A stretch of 63,499 bases of DNA from Clostridiales bacterium (GTDB lineage Bacteria; Bacillota; Clostridia; Peptostreptococcales; Acidaminobacteraceae): contig JASUSA010000010.1 in the NCBI GenBank assembly GCA_030446305.1, forward strand, positions 1-63,499, given 5' to 3'. The notes under the pieces were generated by a model. It made no database searches, was not told the origin of the DNA, and saw only the letters and a program-made list of their open reading frames with translations. The translations under genes and the position numbers were made by a program. Position 1 is the stretch's first letter, and the number at the start of each line of letters is the position of its first letter. Positions 8,826 to 19,180 of this stretch are shown one piece after another.

Positions 8826-9383
8826 ATGAGAAATCAGATACATGATCATTTAAATGAAAAAATGGAAAAAACGCTAAATGTCTTAAAAGAAGAACTCAAT
8901 CACATTCGTGCAGGTAGAGCTAATCCATTGATTTTAGACAAGCTGAAAGTCGAATACTATGGTGCTGAAACCCCTATTAAGCAACTCGCTAGTATTTCTG
9001 TACCGGAGCCTCGTATTATTCAAATACAGCCGTATGACACGTCTATTATGAAAGATGTGGAAAAAGCCATTCTAACGTCTGATCTCGGTTTGAATCCAAG
9101 CAATGACGGCAAGGTGATCCGTTTAATCATTCCAATGCTCACAGAGGAGCGTCGTAAAGAATTGACAAAGCATATTAAAAAGCTGGGTGAAGATGCAAAA
9201 GTTGCACTGCGGAATGAAAGACGCGATGCGATAGACCAGCTGAAGAAAATGCAAAAATCTAAAGAGATTACAGAAGATGAGCTTTCATCTGGTGAGAAGG
9301 AAATTCAAAAGATGGTAGATGATCAGGTTGCTTTAATCGATCAACAAATTAACAAAAAGAATGACGAGATTATGGAAGTATAA
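8826..9383 (+). CDS. frr: Ribosome recycling factor
   Basis: RRF splits post-termination ribosomes together with EF-G. The 185-residue protein has the usual features: EELNHIRAGRANP (about residue 20) and a C-terminal long helix ending DQQINKKNDEIMEV. The start codon directly abuts the pyrH stop and the ribosome binding site GAGGAGG lies inside pyrH, so translation is probably coupled. Confidence 0.97.
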   Translation: MRNQIHDHLNEKMEKTLNVLKEELNHIRAGRANPLILDKLKVEYYGAETPIKQLASISVPEPRIIQIQPYDTSIMKDVEKAILTSDLGLNPSNDGKVIRLIIPMLTEERRKELTKHIKKLGEDAKVALRNERRDAIDQLKKMQKSKEITEDELSSGEKEIQKMVDDQVALIDQQINKKNDEIMEV

Positions 9384-9389
9384 AAATCT

Positions 9390-9414
9390 GCCCTCCGATC
9401 TATGGAGGGCTTTT
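9390..9414 (+). terminator. Terminator after frr
   Basis: GCCCTCC (9390-9396) pairs with GGAGGGC (9404-9410), loop of 7, then TTTT. Confidence 0.9.
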
Positions 9415-9487
9415 ATTAAAATAAGAAGATTTGAAAATTGATTTGAGCTGTTTAATCATTGACGCAAAGCTTGTTTAGGAGATTTAT

Positions 9488-10228
9488 ATGCTTTCCTTTT
9501 TTAATAAAAAAGAAGAAGAAATTACGTTGGCAAAACCACCTGAGCACGTTGCCTTTATTATGGATGGCAATGGCCGATGGGCAAAGAAAAGAGGCATGCC
9601 GCGGCTTTTCGGACATAATGCGGGGATGGAAACCATCAAACGCATTGTCAAAGAGAGCCAGCGACTTGGCATTAGATACATCACTTTCTATGCTTTCTCA
9701 ACAGAAAACTGGAAACGGCCTGTTGATGAAGTTGAAGGCTTGATGCAAATTCTCGTGAAGTTTATTCGTTCGGAAATTGATGAAATTCACGAGAATAACG
9801 TAAAAGTGAATATTTTGGGCGATATTGAAAGACTCCCTGCGGCGGCAAAGGAAGCCGTATGCTATGCACTCGATAAAACGGCAGCGAATGACGGCATGTA
9901 TTTTAACATTGCCCTTAATTACGGCGGCCGCAATGAAATCGTGAGGGCTGTGAAGGCAATTGCTGAAGCTGTAAAGCATGGCGAATACAACAGCGATGAT
10001 ATTGATGAAGCGCTTATTGAGCAGTATCTTTACACAAAAGATTTTCCAGATCCGGATTTGATGATTCGCACCAGTGGTGAAAAACGACTTAGCAACTTTT
10101 TGCTTTGGCAGCTGGCGTATTCTGAATTCTTATTTTTGGATCTTTACTGGCCGGATTTTTCGGAAGCAGTGTATCGTAATGCCCTGTTGGAATACGATCA
10201 AAGAAATCGACGCTTTGGCGCGTTATAA
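9488..10228 (+). CDS. uppS: Undecaprenyl diphosphate synthase (isoprenyl transferase)
   Basis: UppS makes C55 undecaprenyl diphosphate, the lipid carrier for cell-wall synthesis, by cis-condensation of IPP onto FPP. The catalytic Asp is in FIMDGNGRWAKKRG (about residue 22), followed by FGHNAG and the later DLMIRTSGEKRLSNFLLWQ substrate-binding segment (about 192-210). ATG with AGGAG upstream; 246 residues is normal. cdsA follows after 11 bp. Confidence 0.97.
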   Translation: MLSFFNKKEEEITLAKPPEHVAFIMDGNGRWAKKRGMPRLFGHNAGMETIKRIVKESQRLGIRYITFYAFSTENWKRPVDEVEGLMQILVKFIRSEIDEIHENNVKVNILGDIERLPAAAKEAVCYALDKTAANDGMYFNIALNYGGRNEIVRAVKAIAEAVKHGEYNSDDIDEALIEQYLYTKDFPDPDLMIRTSGEKRLSNFLLWQLAYSEFLFLDLYWPDFSEAVYRNALLEYDQRNRRFGAL

Positions 10229-10239
10229 GGAGTGTTTGT

Positions 10240-11028
10240 ATGCTGAAACGTACCATATCTGCAATCGTCGCGCTGCCACTGCTGTTTTTTGTGCTTTTTA
10301 AGGGCGGTGTCTTCCTTTTTTTGGCTGCGCTCATATTGAGCCTCATCGGTCAATTTGAATTTTACCGCGCCTTTAGCAAAACACATGATCCAGTGGTGAA
10401 ACTCGGCTATGTCATGACGCTGTTCTGGTATCTTGGTCTGTACTTTAATCTGCCAAAAGCATATGAAACGCTGTGTATTTCCGTATACTTATTTGGAATC
10501 CTAAGCCATATCATTATTTCAAAGAAAGAAAGTGTACTCTTTGACGAAATGATTGGGTTTATAGGATTCTTTTACGTGTCTTTTACCATTTCACATATTT
10601 TACTGATTTCCAATTATCATAATGCCTTTTTCATTTGGTATCCTTTTATCATTGCCTTTTCCTCTGATACATTTGCCTATTTTACCGGGCGCTTTTTCGG
10701 GAAACACAAACTCATACCGTCTGTCAGTCCTAAGAAGACGATTGAGGGAGCCGTTGGCGGGCTGGTACTTTGTACGATTCTGTCCGGTGTTTATGCCAAT
10801 ATATGGTATCCGGACTTTGTCGGCTATGCTATCTTGCTTGGCTTCATTGGCAGTGCGCTTTCCATGGTTGGCGATTTGATTGCTTCTCGGATCAAGCGCA
10901 TTACCCATATTAAAGACTTCGGCAAAATTATGCCGGGACACGGCGGGGTGTTGGATCGTTTTGACAGCTTGATTGTCACCATACCGCTCGTCTATTACTT
11001 TATTGTTATTTTTGAATGGCTACATTAG
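10240..11028 (+). CDS. cdsA: Phosphatidate cytidylyltransferase
   Basis: CdsA converts phosphatidic acid and CTP to CDP-diacylglycerol, the precursor for PgsA (also in this window). The 262-residue protein is highly hydrophobic with about 7-8 membrane segments. It carries the family signature near the C-terminus: SMVGDLIASRIKR (about residues 207-219), then DFGKIMPGHGGVLDRFDS (about 226-243). Confidence 0.96.
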   Translation: MLKRTISAIVALPLLFFVLFKGGVFLFLAALILSLIGQFEFYRAFSKTHDPVVKLGYVMTLFWYLGLYFNLPKAYETLCISVYLFGILSHIIISKKESVLFDEMIGFIGFFYVSFTISHILLISNYHNAFFIWYPFIIAFSSDTFAYFTGRFFGKHKLIPSVSPKKTIEGAVGGLVLCTILSGVYANIWYPDFVGYAILLGFIGSALSMVGDLIASRIKRITHIKDFGKIMPGHGGVLDRFDSLIVTIPLVYYFIVIFEWLH

Positions 11029-11181
11029 CAGGATGATCGGTGTTTTTGCTGTCTAATGGCGCTTTGTGCCGGAGATGAATCCATGGCGACATGAGCGGCG
11101 GTATACGGCGGTGGCATACCGTGAAGCAAACATGACAAAATTGTAAAATAGTTATGAATTCAAAAGGATTGGCGTGTTATG

Positions 11182-11190
11182 TGCTACAAT
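11182..11190 (+). promoter_or_regulatory. Extended -10 promoter upstream of dxr
   Basis: TGCTACAAT (TGn plus TACAAT) about 40 bp before the dxr start. No good -35 is seen. The 200-bp gap between cdsA and dxr has no other gene. Confidence 0.45.
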
Positions 11191-11228
11191 AGTAATAAGT
11201 GATCGTAAATGAGCGAGGTCTTTATTAA

Positions 11229-12386
11229 ATGAGAAAATACATTTCAATACTGGGGTCAACGGGATCAATCGGCCGTCAGACCCTTGATATTATTTCAGAT
11301 ACAAATCGGTTCGGAGTTTATGCACTGGCTTGTCATCACAACATTGACCGACTGATTGAACAGGCTGAGCAGTATCGGCCTGCACTTTTGGTCGTGTACG
11401 ATAAAGCGATGTATGAATTGTTAAGAGTCGCTGCGGCTCATTTAAACTGTCGTATAAGCTGTGGCATGGAAGGGCTTGTAGAAGCGGCAACTGCAAATGA
11501 AGTCGATATCGTGTTAACGTCGGTGGTTGGCAGTATTGGATTGGTGCCGACTGTTGCCGCAATTAAAGCGAAAAAGACCATTGCGCTGGCCAATAAAGAA
11601 ACGCTGGTTACAGCCGGCGAAATCATTATGCCGCTTGCAGCTGCAAACGGTGTCTCAATATTGCCGGTGGACAGTGAACACAGTGCTATTTTTCAGTGTC
11701 TTCAAGGACAACCCGCTGATTCAGTTGATGAAATATTACTGACAGCATCGGGTGGTCCCTTTCGAACATTGCCGAAAAACGAAATTGCCACGCGCAAGGC
11801 TTCTGATGCGCTGAAACATCCTAATTGGGCAATGGGTGCGAAGATCACCATTGATTCTGCTACGCTGATGAACAAAGGCCTTGAATTTATTGAGGCAAAA
11901 TGGCTGTTTGGCGTATCTGCCGAGCAGATAAAAGTGATTGTTCATCCACAGAGTATTATCCACTCGATGGTTCGCTATAAAGATCAAAGTATTATTGCAC
12001 AAATGGGTGCGCCGGATATGCGCGTACCAATTATTTATGCACTGGATTATCCAAATCGGTTTGCCAACAAACTCGAGAAGCTGGATTTTTTTGCGTTAAA
12101 GGCATTGACTTTTGAAGCGCCCGATCTTGAGCGCTTTCCATGCTTGGCGCTGGCGATTGACGCGCTGGCACAGGGTGGCAATATGCCGGCGGTCTTAAAC
12201 GCCGCTAATGAAGAGCTTGTCGCAGCCTATTTAAAAGACGACATTGGATTTTATGATATTACTGCATACATCCAAAAGACGATGGTGACGATTCCGAAAA
12301 TATCGAATCCCACAATCGATGACATTTTAATGAGTGACAAAATGGCGCGTGTTGAAACCAGGCGCCTGCTTGAATTAAGGAGATGA
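11229..12386 (+). CDS. dxr: 1-deoxy-D-xylulose 5-phosphate reductoisomerase
   Basis: Dxr makes MEP from DXP with NADPH, the committed step of non-mevalonate isoprenoid synthesis. The NADPH-binding ILGSTGSIGRQTLDI is at the N-terminus; LPVDSEHSAIFQCL (about residue 144), SGGPFR (about 175) and NKGLEFIEA (about 216-224) form the metal and substrate site. 385 residues is typical. The window also holds ispG and uppS, earlier and later steps linked to the same lipid supply. Confidence 0.97.
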   Translation: MRKYISILGSTGSIGRQTLDIISDTNRFGVYALACHHNIDRLIEQAEQYRPALLVVYDKAMYELLRVAAAHLNCRISCGMEGLVEAATANEVDIVLTSVVGSIGLVPTVAAIKAKKTIALANKETLVTAGEIIMPLAAANGVSILPVDSEHSAIFQCLQGQPADSVDEILLTASGGPFRTLPKNEIATRKASDALKHPNWAMGAKITIDSATLMNKGLEFIEAKWLFGVSAEQIKVIVHPQSIIHSMVRYKDQSIIAQMGAPDMRVPIIYALDYPNRFANKLEKLDFFALKALTFEAPDLERFPCLALAIDALAQGGNMPAVLNAANEELVAAYLKDDIGFYDITAYIQKTMVTIPKISNPTIDDILMSDKMARVETRRLLELRR

Positions 12387-12390
12387 ATCT

Positions 12391-13389
12391 ATGTTGTTAA
12401 CAATGGTCAGTTTTATATTTGTCTTTGGCATCATTGTCATGTCGCATGAATTTGGCCACTACATCACCGCAAGGCTCAATGATGTTAAGATCTTAGAATT
12501 TTCGCTGGGAATGGGTCCGGCTGTATTTACAAAAGAAAAAGGTGAAACGCTCTATTCCGTACGTGCACTGCCAATTGGCGGCTATGTCAAAATGGAAGGG
12601 GAAGATGGCGAGTCAAATGATCCAAGGAGCTTTGTACAGAAAAGACCGCTTCAGCGTCTTCTGATTCTGGCAGCGGGTGCACTCATGAATTTTTTACTCG
12701 CGTACGTGTTGCTTGTCATTATTATGATGGGCATGGGCTTTGCATCAACGACATTGGATGAAATAATTGATGGGTACCCGGCTGCTGAAGCGGGAATTGC
12801 AACAGGCGATACCATTACGGCAATTGACGATGTCCCGATTTCATCTTGGGAGGAAGTCGTTGAGAAAATCACATCAAGCAATGGCGATCCAATGGCGGTT
12901 ACCGTAGAACGCGACCATCAACTTCGGACGTATACCATTGTACCGGTTAAGTCAGAAGACGATGGTCAATATAAAATCGGTGTGACCTCTGCGCTGGTAA
13001 AACAGCCGGGAAAGGCCTTTATTTATGCAGGAAAACAGTTCGTGGTATTCTTTACGGATATTTTTAACTTTTTTATACAGCTTGGTCATCAGAATGTCGA
13101 AGGGGAGATCATTGGGCCTGTCGGCATGGTCAATGTCATTGGTCAGGCCTCACGTGTCGGCTTTTTAAACCTTCTGTTTATTGCAGCTTATATTAGTGTC
13201 AATCTAGGGATTGTCAATCTTTTGCCTTTTCCGGCTTTAGACGGCGGGCGCATTGTCTTTGTCCTGATTGAGATGATTAAAGGATCACCGGTAGATCGGG
13301 AAAAAGAAGGCTATGTTCATTTTATCGGCATTACAATTTTAATGGCGCTGATGGTTTTCCTGGTTTTCCGAGATATATCCAACTTGTAG
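12391..13389 (+). CDS. rseP: Site-2 intramembrane metalloprotease RseP/RasP
   Basis: A membrane-embedded zinc protease that cleaves anti-sigma factors and leftover signal peptides. The HEFGH zinc motif is at about residues 20-24 in the first membrane helix, one PDZ domain spans about 110-190, and the second zinc/active-site motif PALDGGR is near residue 282, followed by the last membrane helix. 332 residues; ATG only 4 bp after dxr. Confidence 0.95.
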   Translation: MLLTMVSFIFVFGIIVMSHEFGHYITARLNDVKILEFSLGMGPAVFTKEKGETLYSVRALPIGGYVKMEGEDGESNDPRSFVQKRPLQRLLILAAGALMNFLLAYVLLVIIMMGMGFASTTLDEIIDGYPAAEAGIATGDTITAIDDVPISSWEEVVEKITSSNGDPMAVTVERDHQLRTYTIVPVKSEDDGQYKIGVTSALVKQPGKAFIYAGKQFVVFFTDIFNFFIQLGHQNVEGEIIGPVGMVNVIGQASRVGFLNLLFIAAYISVNLGIVNLLPFPALDGGRIVFVLIEMIKGSPVDREKEGYVHFIGITILMALMVFLVFRDISNL

Positions 13390-13479
13390 CAACTGTATTG
13401 GCATTCAGATTATCATGATTGAAGCGGTTTGCTGAGACATGGGCTGATCGACACAGTACAGCGGGAAAACTGATGTCAG

Positions 13480-13665
13480 AAAACAAAACAGCATAATAGA
13501 GCAACAAAACAGAGCGACAAAACAGAGCAGCATAACAGAACAGCATAACAGAACAGCATAACAGAACAGCATAACAGAACAGCATAACAGAACAGCATAA
13601 CAGAACAGCATAACAGCACAGCATAGCAGAACAGAACAGCATACTAAACAAAGTACTAAACAAAG
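13480..13665. repeat. Tandem 13-bp repeat array between rseP and ispG
   Basis: Unit AGCATAACAGAAC is repeated about 8 times at 13529-13632, with starts every 13 bp; the last two units are diverged. On the left are degenerate copies (ACAAAACAGAGCG at about 13490-13528) and on the right a separate 12-bp unit TACTAAACAAAG twice (13642-13665). 13 is not a multiple of 3 and no gene covers it. The rest of the 368-bp spacer holds only the ispG ribosome binding site and a weak hairpin near 13717-13738. Confidence 0.95.
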
Positions 13666-13757
13666 CATAATAAGCTAATGAATAAAACGACAAACGAGAC
13701 AACGGGATATGAGCGAGGAGTGCAATCAGTTCTCCTTTTGCTGTTATAGGAGGCATT

Positions 13758-14795
13758 ATGACCAGAACGGTTAAAATAGGGAATACGGCCATTGGCGGCG
13801 GCAATCCCATTCGCATTCAGTCTATGGCGAATACAAAGACTGACAATGTTGAAGCAACGGTTAAACAAATTCTCGACCTTGAGCGCGCAGGATGTGAAAT
13901 CATACGCGTCGCCGTTCCCGATATGGCGGCGGCAAAGGCAATTGACAAGATAAAATCACAAATACACATACCACTTGTTGCAGATATTCACTTCGATCAT
14001 CGGCTGGCACTTGAGGCCATCGCGGCGGGTGTTGACAAGGTTCGCATTAACCCCGGCAATATTGGTGACATCAGCAAAGTGAAGGCAGTCGTCAATGCGG
14101 CTGCCAATCGCGGCGTCCCTATTCGCATTGGCGTTAATTCAGGTTCACTGGAACGGGAAGTTTATGAAAAATATGGCGGTGTAACACCGGAGGCACTTGT
14201 TGAGAGCGCATTGGGGCATGTCCGGATTTTAAATCAGCTGGATTTTGACAACATCGTTATTTCAATCAAGGCAACTGATGTTAAACTGACCTATGACGCG
14301 TACAATCTTTTGAAACAGTCCGTCGATTATCCGCTGCACCTTGGTGTAACCGAAGCGGGTACACAATTTTCTGGAACGGTCAAATCAGCTATTGGCATTG
14401 GTTCACTGCTCTTAAACGGCATTGGTGATACCATACGCGTATCGCTGACGGAATCGCCAATTGAAGAAGTACGCGTTGCGAAGAAAATACTGGAAGTGCT
14501 GAATTTGCGCGATTTTGGGATACGTTTCATTTCGTGCCCTACATGCGGTCGTACAAATGTCGATCTCTTTAGTGTCGCAAAAGCGGTTGAAGAACAGCTT
14601 AAGGATGTACCAAAAAAACTGACGTTAGCCATTATGGGCTGTGCTGTCAATGGTCCGGGAGAGGCGCGTGAAGCTGATTTGGGCATCGCTGGGGGTAAGG
14701 GCGAATTCCTGATATTTAAAAAGGGCATCGTCATCAAAAAAGTGAAGGAATCAGAAGTGATTGAAGCACTTTTAGCGGAAATTGAAACGATGTAA
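13758..14795 (+). CDS. ispG: 4-hydroxy-3-methylbut-2-enyl diphosphate synthase (IspG/GcpE)
   Basis: IspG is the iron-sulfur enzyme that opens MEcPP to HMBPP in the MEP pathway. The N-terminal TIM-barrel begins with VKIGNTAIGGGNPIRIQSM. The [4Fe-4S] ligands are in CPTCGRTNVD (about residue 261) and MGCAVNGPGEA (about 293). 345 residues, the short bacterial form. ATG with AGGAGG upstream. polC follows after 76 bp without an obvious terminator. Confidence 0.97.
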   Translation: MTRTVKIGNTAIGGGNPIRIQSMANTKTDNVEATVKQILDLERAGCEIIRVAVPDMAAAKAIDKIKSQIHIPLVADIHFDHRLALEAIAAGVDKVRINPGNIGDISKVKAVVNAAANRGVPIRIGVNSGSLEREVYEKYGGVTPEALVESALGHVRILNQLDFDNIVISIKATDVKLTYDAYNLLKQSVDYPLHLGVTEAGTQFSGTVKSAIGIGSLLLNGIGDTIRVSLTESPIEEVRVAKKILEVLNLRDFGIRFISCPTCGRTNVDLFSVAKAVEEQLKDVPKKLTLAIMGCAVNGPGEAREADLGIAGGKGEFLIFKKGIVIKKVKESEVIEALLAEIETM

Positions 14796-14871
14796 ATAAC
14801 AAATAGGTTTGAAGCACTGGTGCAGTGTTGCAATGCCTATTGATTGATGAACAAAAAGTTGGGATGGCATC

Positions 14872-17800
14872 ATGAAATTTAATGAATTGGTTGGGAACAT
14901 TGTTGATATTGAAAAACTTGACGTCAAGCGTATTGAGTACATTAAAAGCCGTGAGACGCTGAACATACAAATTGGCACAGCTGAACGGATTCAAGAGACG
15001 AAAATTGAGCAATTGAAGAATCAGCTGATGGCAACGCTTAGTTTTATCAAACGCGTTGACGTCAGCATTATTTCAGATGAGTGTTCAAGAGAAATGCTTA
15101 TTGAAAGCAATTGGGAAAACATCATGGGTGTTGTGAAACGCAAGAGTCCCGCTGTTGCCAGCATTTTGAATCAATCTAAAATAAGATTTGAAAATGATTT
15201 AATTCACATAACCTTTGATGACAAGGGACTTGAAAGCACATTTCACCAATTTAACACGACGGCATTGATCCAAAAAATCTGTGACCAGAATCTCGATATT
15301 GCAGCACGTGTTGAAACGGCTGCTGAAAAGGAAGCTTTCGAGGGATTTCAAGCATTTGAGCGGATGCAGGAAGACGAAATACAAACACATATCCAGAACA
15401 ATACGGGTGCAGCGGCCGTAGCAGCATCTGTTGAAAGGGCGCAGAACCGTCCATCGGAAAGCAACGGGAACGGGAAAGCGTCACAGTGCAGGCTCCTCAA
15501 AGGCAGTATTCGAAAGTCAATCAGCAAAGTAGCTGATATTGTCAACGAAGAAGAAGTTTACGCCATTGAAGGCGAAGTCATCAGCGTCGATACACGAGAA
15601 CTGCAAAGCGGCAAGACCATGATTAAAATTTACCTGTCCGATCATACCGACGCGATCTGTGCAAAGATGTTTGTCAAGAAGAATGAAGCAGAAGAAGTAC
15701 TGGATTTTATCAATGCCAATGCATGGCTCATTGTGGAAGGAACGAATCGCTATGACACTTATGATCGTGAAAAGACTTTAAATTTGTTGGCAATCAATGC
15801 GGGGAAAAAACTGACAGAACGTATGGACAATGCCGAAGATAAGCGCGTTGAACTGCATATGCACACAAATATGAGTGAAATGGATGGTATGACGTCTGTC
15901 AGTGCACTGATTAAAACCGCTATAAAGTGGGGACATCCCGCCATTGCCATTACCGATCACGGTGCGCTTCAAGCATTTCCGGATGCCGACCATGCCGGCG
16001 GCGATAAAATCAAAGTGATTTACGGGGTTGAAGGCTATCTGGTCGATGATGTGACACCAATGGTCGACCGTAATTTAGATTACCAACTGAATGAGACTTA
16101 TATCGTGTTTGACATTGAAACCACCGGTTTTTCCAATCAGGATGACCGTATTATAGAAATTGGCGCTGTAAAGATCAAAGACAGCGTTGTCGTTGATCGA
16201 TACAGCGTATTTGTCAATCCCGAAAGGCAGATTCCCAGTCATATCGTCGAACTCACGGGGATTAATTATGATATGGTTGCCGATGCGCCTACCATTGAGG
16301 TCATTTTGCCTGAATTTCTGGCATTTGTTGGCGATGCGCCTGTTGTCGCGCATAATGCGGTGTTTGACTGCAGCTTTATCAGGACGAATGCACAGCGACT
16401 GGGACTTTCTTTTGACAATGCAATTTTGGACACATTGGCATTGAGCCGACTCCTGCTGACACAGATTAAAAAGCATAACCTCAAAGCCGTTACGAAACAT
16501 CTTAAAATTGCGCTTAACGATCACCATCGAGCGGTAGCAGATGCTGAGGCGACGGCGCGCGTATTGATAAAATTTATTGAAATGTTAACAGAGGCCGGTG
16601 TTTCGACACTGGAACAGCTCAATGTCTACGCGTCGGAAAACATGGATTTCCGCATGCGTGACATGAATCATATCATTATACTGGCGAAAAATTATCAGGG
16701 ACTGAGGCATTTATATGAACTCGTTTCCATGTCTAACTTAGAATATTTTTACCGTAAGCCGCGTATGTTGAAATCAAAACTGATTGAGAAGCGCGAGGGG
16801 CTTATTCTCGGCAGTGCGTGTGAGGCGGGTGAACTCTATAAAGCGCTCTTGAATAATCTTGAATCGGAACGCATTGCATCCATTGCGTCATTCTATGACT
16901 ACTTGGAAATTCAGCCGCTTGGCAATAATAACTTTATGATTGAAAACGGCCGCGTTAAATCTCGGGAGTCGCTGGCTGATTTTAACAAGGCGATACTGGC
17001 ACTAGGCGATCAGCTAGGCAAACCCGTCGTTGCAACTTGCGATGTTCACTTTCTCAACCCTGATGATGAAGTGTATAGACGTATTCTCATGGCGGGTTCA
17101 GGCTATTCGGATGCGGATAATCAAGCGCCGCTGTATTTCCGTACGACGGATGAAATGCTCAAAGAATTTGATTACCTCGGCAGTCGTGCGAAAGAAGTTG
17201 TCATTGACAATACACGGCTAATTGCAGATATGTGCGATGCGATTCTACCTGTACCAAAGGGTACATTTCCACCTAAAATAGAGGGGGCAGACGAAGCGTT
17301 TCGTGAAATGTGCTTTGAAAAAGCGACGCGGATTTATGGTGATCCACTTCCGGAGATTGTTGAAAAACGCCTTAATCGAGAACTGAACTCGATTATCAGC
17401 AATGGTTATGCCGTAATGTACATCATTGCCCAAAAGCTCGTTACCAAATCACTTGAAGATGGCTATCTGGTTGGCTCAAGGGGTTCCGTCGGTTCGTCAC
17501 TGGCCGCTACGATGAGCGATATTACAGAGGTTAATCCACTGCCGCCGCATTATATCTGCAAGAACTGCAAGCATTCCGAATGGATTACCGACGGCAGTTA
17601 TGGTTCCGGCTGTGATATGCCTGATAAAGTGTGCCCTGAATGCGGTACGCCGTATTTTAAGGATGGCTACGATATTCCATTTGAGACATTTCTCGGTTTT
17701 GACGGCGATAAAGAGCCCGATATCGACCTTAACTTTGCAGGCGTCTATCAGGCAAATGCGCATAAATACTGTGAAGTGCTCTTTGGTAAAGGCAAAACCT

Positions 17801-19137
17801 TTAAAGCCGGTACAATTGGTACGATTGCAGACAAAACGGCATTTGGCTATGTAAAAAAATATTTTGAAGAACGCGAGACGAACATTCACTATAAAGAAGT
17901 AGAGCGCTTGGCGAAGGGGCTCACTGGGATTAAACGAACATCCGGACAGCATCCCGGCGGAATTATGGTTGTACCGAGTGATCACGATATTCATGAATTC
18001 TGTCCGATACAGTATCCCGCCAATGACGTATCCTCGGATGTCATTACGACGCATTTTGACTACCACTCCATCAGCGGTCGACTGCTCAAGCTCGATATAC
18101 TGGGACACGATGTACCGACCATTATCAAGCAGCTTGAAGAATTGACGGGGATGGATGTATTCGATATCCCAATTGGCGATCCTGACACCATGAAGATTTT
18201 TACGTCTATTGAAACGCTTAATATAAAAGACCCCGCGTATTCGCTTGATATTGGCAGTTTGGGTATTCCGGAGTTTGGCACGAAATTCGTTCGTCAAATG
18301 CTGAAGGATACCGAACCAAAAACTTTTTCCGATCTCGTTCGTATATCGGGACTGTCACACGGAACCGACGTTTGGCTCAATAACGCTCAGACACTGGTAC
18401 GCGAAAATATCGTTACCATTAAAGATGTTATTGCAACGCGTGATGACATTATGAACTACTTGCTCCAAATGGGTCTCGAACCGCTGACTTCCTTTAAAAT
18501 CATGGAAAAAGTCAGGAAGGGCAAAGGGCTGGGTGAACAAGACATCATTGATATGAAGGCGAAGGACGTACCGGATTGGTACATCAGGTCATGCCAGACA
18601 ATACAGTACATGTTTCCAAAAGCGCATGCAGTCGCCTACGTTATGATGAGTGTTAGAATTGCCTACTTTAAAGTGCACCAGCCGCTGGCATTCTATGCAA
18701 CCTACTATGCCAGCAAAGTTGATGACTTTGATGCGGAACTCATTTGTAAGGGTGTAGAAGTCGTACGCGCAGAGATGAAGCGTTTAGAGGAACTGGAGAA
18801 ACCGTCGAAAAAAGAACAGGATTTTGCTTCGCTGCTGGAAATTGTCGACGAAATGTACAGCCGCGGCCTCCAAATGCTCAAAGTGAGCATTAAGCATTCT
18901 GATGCAGAAAAATTCAAGATAAAAGACGGAAAACTCCTTCCGCCATTCCTTGCGCTGCAGGGTGTAGGTGCCAGTGCGGCACAGGCTATTGCAGAAGTGA
19001 GAGATGTCAGTGATGATTTTATGTCCATTGAGGATTTTCAAATGAAAACGCGCGTCTCGAAAACCGTTGTTGAAGCAATGAAGATTCACGGTTGCTTTGA
19101 AGAACTCCCCGATGCGAATCAGTTGTCCTTTTTCTAA
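14872..19137 (+). CDS. polC: DNA polymerase III alpha subunit, PolC type
   Basis: PolC is the main replicative polymerase of low-GC Gram-positives, with a built-in proofreading exonuclease. Visible parts in order: N-terminal domains; OB fold (about residues 229-310); PHP domain with ELHMHTNMSEMDG (about 326), split by the DEDD exonuclease with VFDIETTGF (about 411); the rest of PHP; then the polymerase core with a zinc knuckle CKNCKHSEW...CPECG (about 897-925) and catalytic DIDLNFAG (about 950). 1421 residues matches the family. ispG-polC adjacency is common in Clostridia. Confidence 0.98.
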   Translation: MKFNELVGNIVDIEKLDVKRIEYIKSRETLNIQIGTAERIQETKIEQLKNQLMATLSFIKRVDVSIISDECSREMLIESNWENIMGVVKRKSPAVASILNQSKIRFENDLIHITFDDKGLESTFHQFNTTALIQKICDQNLDIAARVETAAEKEAFEGFQAFERMQEDEIQTHIQNNTGAAAVAASVERAQNRPSESNGNGKASQCRLLKGSIRKSISKVADIVNEEEVYAIEGEVISVDTRELQSGKTMIKIYLSDHTDAICAKMFVKKNEAEEVLDFINANAWLIVEGTNRYDTYDREKTLNLLAINAGKKLTERMDNAEDKRVELHMHTNMSEMDGMTSVSALIKTAIKWGHPAIAITDHGALQAFPDADHAGGDKIKVIYGVEGYLVDDVTPMVDRNLDYQLNETYIVFDIETTGFSNQDDRIIEIGAVKIKDSVVVDRYSVFVNPERQIPSHIVELTGINYDMVADAPTIEVILPEFLAFVGDAPVVAHNAVFDCSFIRTNAQRLGLSFDNAILDTLALSRLLLTQIKKHNLKAVTKHLKIALNDHHRAVADAEATARVLIKFIEMLTEAGVSTLEQLNVYASENMDFRMRDMNHIIILAKNYQGLRHLYELVSMSNLEYFYRKPRMLKSKLIEKREGLILGSACEAGELYKALLNNLESERIASIASFYDYLEIQPLGNNNFMIENGRVKSRESLADFNKAILALGDQLGKPVVATCDVHFLNPDDEVYRRILMAGSGYSDADNQAPLYFRTTDEMLKEFDYLGSRAKEVVIDNTRLIADMCDAILPVPKGTFPPKIEGADEAFREMCFEKATRIYGDPLPEIVEKRLNRELNSIISNGYAVMYIIAQKLVTKSLEDGYLVGSRGSVGSSLAATMSDITEVNPLPPHYICKNCKHSEWITDGSYGSGCDMPDKVCPECGTPYFKDGYDIPFETFLGFDGDKEPDIDLNFAGVYQANAHKYCEVLFGKGKTFKAGTIGTIADKTAFGYVKKYFEERETNIHYKEVERLAKGLTGIKRTSGQHPGGIMVVPSDHDIHEFCPIQYPANDVSSDVITTHFDYHSISGRLLKLDILGHDVPTIIKQLEELTGMDVFDIPIGDPDTMKIFTSIETLNIKDPAYSLDIGSLGIPEFGTKFVRQMLKDTEPKTFSDLVRISGLSHGTDVWLNNAQTLVRENIVTIKDVIATRDDIMNYLLQMGLEPLTSFKIMEKVRKGKGLGEQDIIDMKAKDVPDWYIRSCQTIQYMFPKAHAVAYVMMSVRIAYFKVHQPLAFYATYYASKVDDFDAELICKGVEVVRAEMKRLEELEKPSKKEQDFASLLEIVDEMYSRGLQMLKVSIKHSDAEKFKIKDGKLLPPFLALQGVGASAAQAIAEVRDVSDDFMSIEDFQMKTRVSKTVVEAMKIHGCFEELPDANQLSFF

Positions 19138-19180
19138 TGCAAGTTAACTTGTTTGCGTCAACGAGTTTGGTTATGGAGTA

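Noticed and set aside
13331-13816. Long minus-strand frame full of Leu-Cys-Tyr repeats
   Set aside because: It is a by-product of the 13-bp DNA repeat and overlaps ispG; it has no ribosome binding site.
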